A stretch of DNA of 64,000 nucleotides from Saccopteryx bilineata (lineage: Eukaryota; Chordata; Mammalia; Chiroptera; Emballonuridae). Positions 56,601 to 64,000 of this stretch are shown in pieces. The stretch spans positions 187,901,520-187,965,519 of the forward strand of contig NC_089491.1 in NCBI RefSeq assembly GCF_036850765.1, read 5' to 3'. The position numbers were made by a program, and so were the translations under genes. Position 1 is the stretch's first letter. The number at the start of each line of letters is the position of its first letter. The notes under the pieces are model-generated. The model was not told the origin of the DNA. It saw only the letters and a program-made list of their open reading frames with translations, and ran no database searches.

Positions 56601-58682
56601 TGAATCCATTTTTTTCTGAGATTTTAGTCTCTATCTTGCTTCTTTTGTCTTTATGAGTGGAGACAGGCAGGGCTGGGGTGGGAGGTATGGTGAGGTAACT
56701 GTCCTTTTCCCATTTCCAGGATGAAAGGCCACGACAGAGAAACAGTGAGTTGCACAAGATCACACAGCCAGGGGCAGGCAGGTCTCCTGATTCCTCACCA
56801 GATGTAAGCAGAGATACAATGAGACCGAGGAAAAACATGTTTTCATTCATTGTATACTTAGTTCAACAAAATCAATAATGTAGCTTCATACGAGTGGCCG
56901 GGCCTTCTCACCTAGGTGCCCAGAACCGGGTATCCTTTTCTATGCCAAGTTCAGGGCAGAGGAAGGTCGGAAGAGGCAGCTTCCTTGTTCTGTTAGAAAA
57001 CTTTTTGCCTCCCTCCACCTCGTCCAACCTTTTATCTTAGGTTAGTTAATTTGTGTACTGTGACAGGGGTGTCTGTGAACAGACTAGTTGGAGGCCTCGC
57101 TGTGTTCACTGTGGGGCGTGGTCAGCCATAGAGGTGCACCCTGCAGGAGCTGGCCCAGTGAAGGTGTTTGGGACAAGGCCACATCAGCCACTTAGAGTCC
57201 TGCTAAGCACACTGAGGTTCTCTGAGGCTCAGTCTTTACATATATGAAGTCAGGATTGAGTGTTGTTTTTTTCTGAATGAGGAAGACTTAGTCTGTGACA
57301 TACCAGCTGCTCAGATTTTACTGTATTATATTGAGGACTTAAAAACAAATGTGTTTTGATAATGCAGTGTGTTGTAACTGGTCACTAGAGTCTGCCGGGG
57401 CATTTTTGATACTAGGGGAGGCTGTGTATAGAGGGAGGAGGGTGAGTCACTCAAGGCCCCATCCAGCTGTGTGGGTATATAATAGAGGAATTGTACTTGG
57501 CCTGGACTGCTCACGTTCTTCAGGTGATGTCAGAGTTCACTGCCCATAGGGCTGGAGCCTTTAAGCATCATAAGTCACTCCCAGCACGTTGCATTTCCCT
57601 GACTCTGTTTATGTGTAGAATGGTAGTGACATGGCCGGTGATTTAGCCCCAGGAGAACAAATGAAGTCGATCAGAAACTCAGAGGTCAAAGCTTGCAATT
57701 GCTTGCTTAATTCCCCTGGGTAATTGCTGGGCTGGTGCAGGCAGGCTCTTCTGTCCTGAACCTGGCTGCCCTTGGCATCGCCTGGCCACATCCAAGGCCC
57801 ATTTGTCTCCACATGCCGCTTCTGAGCTGCCGCCGCCTGGGGACACATCCATCCATGGGAGGACGGGGCAGGCTCACACCTGCCTGCAGGGAGTTGTACA
57901 AGAGCTTGTCAGTGCCAGGGGAGCGGCACGAACTCACCTGTCAGTGTACCTGGCAGACAAAGGGCTGCCACCAAGCTCCCTGAGCACTCGGGGCCATCAG
58001 TGTGGGAAGCAATCCCAAACTTGCCTTCCGGACATCTTTCCTTGCCACTCCCATAGCTGGACACATCTTTTCCCTGCCTCACTGGAAGGGTACCTTCTGG
58101 TCTTAGAAAATACCGTGTTGCTGCTAAGAGACTTTGTTAAATTTGTTACTGCATGGTAATCATTTATCATCTTCTGATGACCTGTGAATGCTGTGCCGTT
58201 TTCTCTGAGATCCTGGACCATGTGTACACAGAGTGAAAGGGGTCCCTCTCCCTGTTCCCCGTGTGAGCTAAGAGCTTAAACTAAGTGTATATCATTGAAA
58301 GCAGCCAATGCTGTAGTCTCCCTTAATTTCATTACTCTCTGCCCTGTTGCCATAGGATAATGAGCTGTGAATAAGACTGGAGCTCGTGTTCATGGTGGAA
58401 GCAGACTCAGCGGTGAGGCAGCGCACAGGAACCACTTTCGCATTCCTGAACCTCAAAGCGAAATGCCTGTTCCACGTAATAACTGGCTTGTGCAGCTGGT
58501 GTGGCAATCTCACCAACTGCATCTGAAATTGTAGTGACGGATTTGGTGGCTGTGGTAGGATTTTGACCTGAAGCAGAATGAACATGTGTGAGAGAAAGTG
58601 TTCCTTTGACAACCGAACTGTGTCTGCCTGGCACCCAATAGGAAACCATACTGCAGTCCCTTAGGGATTGGGCACCCGTTTG
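56601..58682. other. 2.1 kb without a recognised gene
   Basis: No repeat family or exon recognised. The 118-codon ORF at 57,803 overlaps antisense ORFs and has no known domain. Confidence 0.45.
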
Positions 58683-58775
58683 CTTTTAAACAGCTTTATT
58701 GATTATAACTTATATACCATAAAGATCATCCACTTAAACTACAAATTCAGTGGTTTTTCAATCAGGGATTGAAAC
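58683..58775 (-). mobile_element. L1M 3'-end fragment
   Basis: The plus strand reads 'AACAGCTTTATTGATTATAA' and 'CAAATTCAGTGGTTTTTCAA', the reverse of the last bases of old L1 3' ends, in the usual order. Very short. Confidence 0.7.
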
Positions 58776-59671
58776 CAAAGTCGTCTTCAGAACCTGTTTG
58801 TTAAGCAGGAGATGGTCCCTGTATGTAATTAAAGATTTACTGTAATGACATTATGGCACGTTGCCCTAGGAGACCCGTTGTAGGTCTCCTGTGGACTCTG
58901 AGTCATGTCAGAAATCGTGGAACATAGGGTAGATTTAGAGTTAGACCTGCTGAGGTCTGAGCCAAGGGCCCACTTTATACAGCTGGGTTTTCGTATATGA
59001 GCTGGTATAAAAGCTGCACCAGCTTTAGGGCTTAGTTTGAGTACTAAATGAGCTGACACTCAGTGCCTCATGAAAGGGCACAGGTACATAGTGGGCACTT
59101 AATAGAATGTTTGCCATTATTATTATTGTCAAGGGGACAAACCTGACTTCAGGCATGCGTTTATTATGGCTGGCCAGTGTCAGAATTCTGAAGATAGTTT
59201 GTGACAGCATTTCAAGAGTGGGGAGAGGGAGGGCTGACGGGAAAAGCAGCCTTTTCTTCCACATCCCCCTCCACAGCACTAGTCCTCCCTTCCTCTGCCT
59301 CCCTTTCACAATCTGAGAGGGTTTCTGCATTAGATGACTCATGCCTTCCAATTCTTAGAACCTGTGATTTCATTTTTCATGTTCTCAGGCATTAACCCTT
59401 GGAGTAGTGAGTTTTTTTCATGCTCATTTACCCCTGGAAGTGAGTTTTTTATTTTTTTCAAAAAATGAAATTAGTTCCAGTTACAGTTTTATTAACTTAA
59501 AATCAGTTTGTTTGATAACCAATTTATGGAAATAAGAAGAACATACATTTTTTCCTTTTTTTAATGAAAGACATATTTTTAAAATAAAAATTTTTGTTAT
59601 CTGGTTGGTCAGGAGGCATAAGGGCATACATGAACGTTTATACTACTCAGGGTTAAGAAATGAAGAGGTTC
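58776..59671. other. Unassigned DNA with a MIR-like end
   Basis: 59,025-59,130 looks like the start of a MIR ('ACTCAGTGCCTCATG', 'ATAGTGGGCACTTAATAGAA', 'GCCATTATTATTATT'). The rest is unassigned. Confidence 0.45.
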
Positions 59672-60051
59672 CCCTGGCCGGTTGGCTCAGTGGTAGAGCG
59701 TCGGCCTGGCGTGTGAAAGTCCTGGGTTCGATTCCAGGCCAGGGCAGACAGGAGAGGCGCCCATCTGCTTCTCCACCCCTCCCCCTCTCCTTTCCTTCCT
59801 CTCTGTCTGTCTCTTCCCCTCCCGCAGCCAAGGCTCCATTGGAGCAAAAGATGGCCCGGGCACTGGGGGTGGCTCCTTGGCCTCTGCCCCAGGCGCTAGA
59901 GAGGCTCTGGTCGCGACAGCGACACCCCGGATGGGCAGAGCATCGCCCCCTGGTGGGCATGCTGGGTGGATCCCGGTCGGACGCATGCGGGAGTCTGTCT
60001 GACTGCCTCCCAGTTTCCAGCTTCAGAAAAATACAAAAAAAAAAAAAAAAA
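59672..60051 (+). mobile_element. SINE-A, young full-length copy
   Basis: An intact head ('CCCTGGCCGGTTGGCTCAGT') with A and B boxes, one copy of the ~25-base internal unit, and an A tail of about 21. A perfect 17-base duplication AAGAAATGAAGAGGTTC at 59,655-59,671 and 60,052-60,068. The perfect duplication and clean promoter point to recent insertion. Confidence 0.97.
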
Positions 60052-60068
60052 AAGAAATGAAGAGGTTC

Positions 60069-60725
60069 ACAGAATCAGGGTGGGTATTGGCCACTGGGAG
60101 AAGAGGTAAGACACTCATGTTCTCAGGTAGACACTGGAGTCCATTCTGTAAGTTTGCCTATAAAACCCACTGTCATCAGGCAAAGATGATGTGTTACCAC
60201 TGAGAATCTAGTGAGGGTGTGCTGTGTGGTTATAGAGCTGTGGAGGTCAGTGTGGTAAGATGGAAGTGCAGGGGAATGTAATAGATAACAGTATTTTGGT
60301 TTCTGGTACCATCTAAGCCTGCCTCTTGTGAAGTTAAGAAGAATCTGGTAATTTTGGGATAAATCCAAAGTGTAGAGTTTCAAGACTGGGAGGCAAACAG
60401 ACAGGAGATCCAAAGTTCTTGGGGTCCATAAACCATTCTGGAATCTCACTTACTGTTAGTGTGTTGCAGATGCAGCCACTGTGATCTCAGTTTTTGATGC
60501 TGCCCCTGCAGTGCCCATGTTGTAGGCTCATAAAAAGAAGGGAGGACAGTGTGCAAGACTGAGGACAATTCTAGATCCTTTGGTGATGCCTGGAGGCCTG
60601 TCCTCATAGTTCTGGGGCTGTTGTGGGCTCTATTCTGCACTTGAAGTCTTGACTCTGTCATTTATCTCCTTACTTGAACAGGATGGCAAGATCAACCAGC
60701 TCCTTCCAGCTTCAGCCCATACTCC
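60069..60725. other. Unassigned DNA
   Basis: About 0.65 kb between SINEs with no recognised gene or repeat. Confidence 0.45.
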
Positions 60726-60892
60726 CTTTAAGAGAGAGAGGACGGGACAAAGAGAGAGGAAACATCAATTTGTTGTTTCACTTATTCATGTATTCATTGG
60801 TTGACTCTTGTATGTGCTCTTACCAGGGATGGAACCCACAACCTTGACAGATAGGGACAATGTTTTAGCCAACTGAGCTACCCGGCCAGGGC
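60726..60892 (-). mobile_element. SINE-D (Ves-like)
   Basis: The minus strand starts 'GCCCTGGCCGGGTAGCTCAG', with 'TTGGCTAAAACATTG', B box 'GGTTGTGGGTTCCATCCC', 'GAGTCAACCAATGAATAC' and a purine/pyrimidine tail. Same family as 36,509. Confidence 0.85.
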
Positions 60893-60931
60893 TGAAGTGT
60901 ATGTTTCTCTAAAGATAAAGCAAATATGGCA

Positions 60932-61338
60932 CCTGACCAGTGGTGACAATGGAGAGAGCATCGACCTGGCACTCTGAGGTCCCAGGTTTGAAACCCCGAG
61001 GTCACTGGCTTGAATGTGGGCTCATCTGGCTTGAGAGTGTGCTTACCAGCTTGAGCACGGGGTCACCAGCTTGAGTGCGAAGTCACTAACTTGAGTGCGG
61101 GCTCATTGACAGGATCACAATGTCCCTGGCTTGAGCCCAAAGGTCACTGGCTTGAACCCAAAGGTTGCTGGCTTGAATCCCAAGGTCACTGGCTTGAGCA
61201 AGGCGTCACTGGTTCGACTGGAGCCCCTGGTCATGTATGAGAAGCAATCAGTAAACAACTAAAGTGACACAACTATGAGTTGATGCTTCTCTTCTCTCTC
61301 CCTTTCTCTCTCTCTCTTTCTCTCTCTCTCTCTTAAAA
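60932..61338 (+). mobile_element. SINE-C with expanded internal repeats
   Basis: Starts 'CCTGACCAGTGGTGACAATG', B box 'GGTTTGAAACCCC'. About ten imperfect ~20-22-base units around 'GGCTTGAGC' follow (about 60,990-61,225), then 'ATGAGAAGCAATCAGTAAAC' and a CT/A tail. A perfect 15-base duplication AAAGCAAATATGGCA at 60,917-60,931 and 61,339-61,353. It is the longest SINE-C in the window. Confidence 0.95.
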
Positions 61339-61353
61339 AAAGCAAATATGGCA

Positions 61354-63456
61354 AAATGTTAAAAATTGGTAAATATAGATAAGAAAATGTTCATGTTTAA
61401 TTATCTTTTCTGTAGGTTTGGACTTTTTAAAAATATAAAGTGGAAAGGAATGAAACATTAATGTGGACTGAGTACATGGACGGTGTGGGTTGGGGTGGAG
61501 TTGAGTTCCCATTGTTGGGAAGCTGGTTTGCTGCTGATGATGTGAGAAAACTAGCTATTGATTGCATCTTCATTACATTTTTGGCACAATGATAATCCTC
61601 TCTGGGTTCACATTAGGCAAATCATATTCAGGAAGTTTAATTAAATCTCCCCAGCTCCTGGGTGAGTGTATATGTGTGGAGTAGAAATGATCAGACTGAG
61701 AAAGCAAAGGACTTTCTGGAGTGTCACTCACCTGGGTGATTTTTCCTAGTGTGCCCTCAAAGTGTGACGCTGCTGCATTCAGAGTGGCATCTCCAGTCCC
61801 CGAACCTGTTCCTTCTGGGACCGCAGGCCACGCCACCATGCACATCAATGATGCACATTCTACGTTTAGAACAATCTGTAGTTTGTCTGGGAGCCTGCTC
61901 AGTGCCCATGTGTCAGCCAGTACAAGAGAGCTCCCTCATGAAATGGTTAACTGTATAGCTTGGAGTATGACTGTTTCCTCAAAGAAACAGCTAAGGTTTT
62001 CTAGCCTTAGCTGGTAGTGGTTCCCAGTGCCAGTGTCAGGAAAAGGTTCCTTCCTCTTTGCGGTGCCTAACAAGGACCTCGAGGTTTCACATATCTACCT
62101 CTATGCCCCAGATCTATGGAAGCAGCTAGTATGGGAGATGCTTTGGTAGCATTCTTATATAAACTATGATCTTCCATTTGTCATGGTGATGTAGTAGGAT
62201 CTTTGGATTCTAAGCCATCTCACCCGGTTTCCTGTCTTCTTCTGAATTCCCTCACTGCTGCCCCTGCCTGGTGGTGCCTCACCTGTGTCAGCTCAGTGCC
62301 TGTGACATAACCACGCCCACCAGCTTCCATCTGGTCTTCACTGGTGTTAGAGCTGGGATGCCCTTCCTGGTGCTGAGTCAGCTGGAATTATTCCTCTTGG
62401 AACAGCCACAGGCGTGGAGATTCTGGGGCCAAATGAATTGTGTCTGATGTGTCTTCTTTGTCTCTCAGGAACCTGAAACCCCCAGCTCACCCATCTTGAG
62501 ACATATTTGTTCCAAGACCCAGGATATCGTCCGGTGACAAGTCCTCGCATCATATCCCAGGTAGAGTTTGCTTGTCAGCTCCCCAGCAGGATGGCCATCA
62601 CTTTAGTGCAAGAATATCTTATTCACTTAGACCTTTAGTCAGTTGTTGACTGACAACCACAACCCTCAATTGTCCTTTAAATAAATTTACAGCTACTGTG
62701 CTTTTTCAGAATTGTCTAATTCTCCTATCTCATCAAAAATCAGATTTGCCTTTTCACAGTGCTGGGTTGCTTAAATTCCCACATGTCCTTCAAACAGCAC
62801 TCTTAATACCTACAGATGAGAAGGCCCTCCACACGCCTGCTCCTGGGGCAGACGCTGCGTGTGTGTGGTTGGTGACGTGTGGAGGCCGGTGCTCTGCATG
62901 TGGCCGCTGTCTGCCCATGAGGGTGTGCACAGCGTGCCAGTGATGCCTCGGGCTGTGTTTCTGTCTTTGACTCTGGGGGACTTAGGTTCTCTCAATGTCA
63001 AGGGCAGGCTCCAATTTCTTTCCTGCATCCAAACCTTTCCTCTTGCTCCTCTTCCTTTCCATCTTCTATTTTTCACTCTTTTACTTAAGAATTCTTCTGT
63101 GGCTTGTTTTGGGGTGTGTGTTTTTTTTTGCCATGTGGATCTGCTCAGGCAGGTTCTTGGGCGCAGAGTCCTGGAGGAGCGCAGGAGCCAGGCAGGGGTG
63201 GGCACGGCTTGCCAGTGGGGCTTGGTGTGCCCATCTCTCTTTAAATAAGAGTAGCTCCAGTTTTATTTGACTCTTTTTTTGGGTTTGGCATAGGATGTAG
63301 TAGTGAGGGAACAAAAGGGTTTTCCTAATAACATATTTGGAAGCTTTTGTTTCAATTTTCAATTTAAGAAAAAAAAAAATGAGTTTACTACATAGAGACT
63401 TCATCGTTGTCACTATTTTATTCATCACAAAAAAACAAGGGTCTTTTATTTTCAAG

Positions 63457-63460
<4 letters not shown>
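61354..63460. other. 2.1 kb without a recognised gene
   Basis: A stretch at 62,470-62,560 lies between a pyrimidine-rich acceptor (TTTGTCTCTCAG) and CCCAG|GTAGAG, so it could be an exon, but every frame has a stop and no family is recognised. There are no repeats I can name. Confidence 0.4.

Positions 63461-63492
<32 letters not shown>
63461..63492 (+). repeat. (TG)n microsatellite
   Basis: About 15 uninterrupted TG units after AGAGAG. A length-variable locus in most mammals. The ORF with a His/Thr repeat on the other strand is this repeat. Confidence 0.97.
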
Positions 63493-63494
<2 letters not shown>

Positions 63495-64000
63495 ATGCAC
63501 ACCACCTGACTTATTCTCCTCTCCCATTCTTATGTTCCTTGGGGGCCATTCATAGTTGTACCTCTGAGTGTGCAGCTATATGAAGAGTGCTCATGTACTC
63601 AGGGCTCAGCAGCCCACACTGAGTCTTCCTTTGGAGGGACTTTGGTGGGGTCTAGCCAATGCCCTTTGTCACTTGGCAACATCTCTAAGCAGCTGCCTTG
63701 AATAGAAGGAGGAGGAGGGACTCCTAGAGCTCCTAGTTCCCAGGGTGTAGGAGAGGGTGGGGGTGATGGCTCTAAGTAAGCCCCTTACTTTGAGGCTGTT
63801 GCAGTCTTGTAACTGTCAGAGCAAAGGTTCAGAGTTACCAGGAGCACTTTCCCAAGGCAGGAAATTAGATCCTTGCCAGCAGGGAAGAGGGAGGAGGGAT
63901 TCTGTGGAGTGCCAGAAGCCACTGTGAGCCTTGAATATTTCTTTTTCCTTTTCCTTCTCAGCAGTTATTTAATAAAAGTGCTTAAATTAGAGTGAGTTTA
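63493..64000. other. Unassigned DNA to window end
   Basis: No gene or repeat recognised. Confidence 0.4.

Noticed and set aside
60990..61225. CRISPR-like array
   Set aside because: The repeated GGCTTGAGC units are contiguous imperfect repeats with no unique spacers of constant length, inside a SINE in a mammalian genome.
62469..62559. Exon between good acceptor and donor sites
   Set aside because: All three frames have stops and no protein family was recognised. It is kept only as a remark in the region entry.

Overview
This is a mammalian nuclear window, almost certainly from a bat. About 18 copies of tRNA-derived SINEs are present. They fall into a 'CTGGCCGGTTGGCTCAGCGGTAGAG' family (called SINE-A here), two families with a 'CCTGACC..GGTGGCGCAGTGGATA' head (SINE-B and SINE-C), and a Ves-like family with a 'CAGTTGGTTAGAG' head (SINE-D). 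Families of this kind are known from bats. Mammal-wide relics (MIR, MER5A, an MLT1-type LTR, old L1) are also present. I cannot fix the bat family from the sequence alone. No intact protein-coding ORF was recognised; nearly all long ORFs lie in repeats or in GC-rich non-coding DNA.

Region by region. 1-11.5 kb is nested LINE-1 debris, all on the minus strand. It includes one L1 that still has its 5' end (about 3975), a 5'UTR, a broken ORF1 and part of the ORF2 endonuclease. SINEs interrupt it. 12,801-15,121 holds the most unusual feature: a decayed DNA transposon about 2.3 kb long, bounded by imperfect terminal inverted repeats of about 105-120 bp. Its minus-strand coding region is broken and resembles a multi-copy protein family I remember from arthropod and cnidarian genomes, not from mammals. 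A SINE-C copy sits inside it with its own target-site duplication. 15.1-22.7 kb is mostly unassigned DNA with MIR, MER5A, SINEs and an LTR-like segment. 22,768-28,410 is a degenerate class I (gamma-like) endogenous retrovirus. It has two LTRs, gag remnants and an integrase remnant, but no recognisable reverse transcriptase or env. One hAT-type MITE lies in its 5' LTR and a second, different one lies in its internal region. 28.4-34.6 kb holds scattered MIR, MLT1, L1 and SINE copies and ends in a 29-base G run.

34.9-36.0 kb is a CpG-rich island with CCAAT, CRE-like, GC-box and TATA-like elements and a consensus splice donor at 35,254. It is the best candidate for a real gene promoter and first exon, on the plus strand. 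The gene was not identified, and the rest of the window may be its first intron. 36-64 kb holds SINEs, an RPL17 processed pseudogene (41.5-42.1 kb), a minus-strand LTR-like segment (about 47.3 kb), a second copy of the hAT MITE inserted in a MIR (56.2 kb), and long stretches with no recognised feature.
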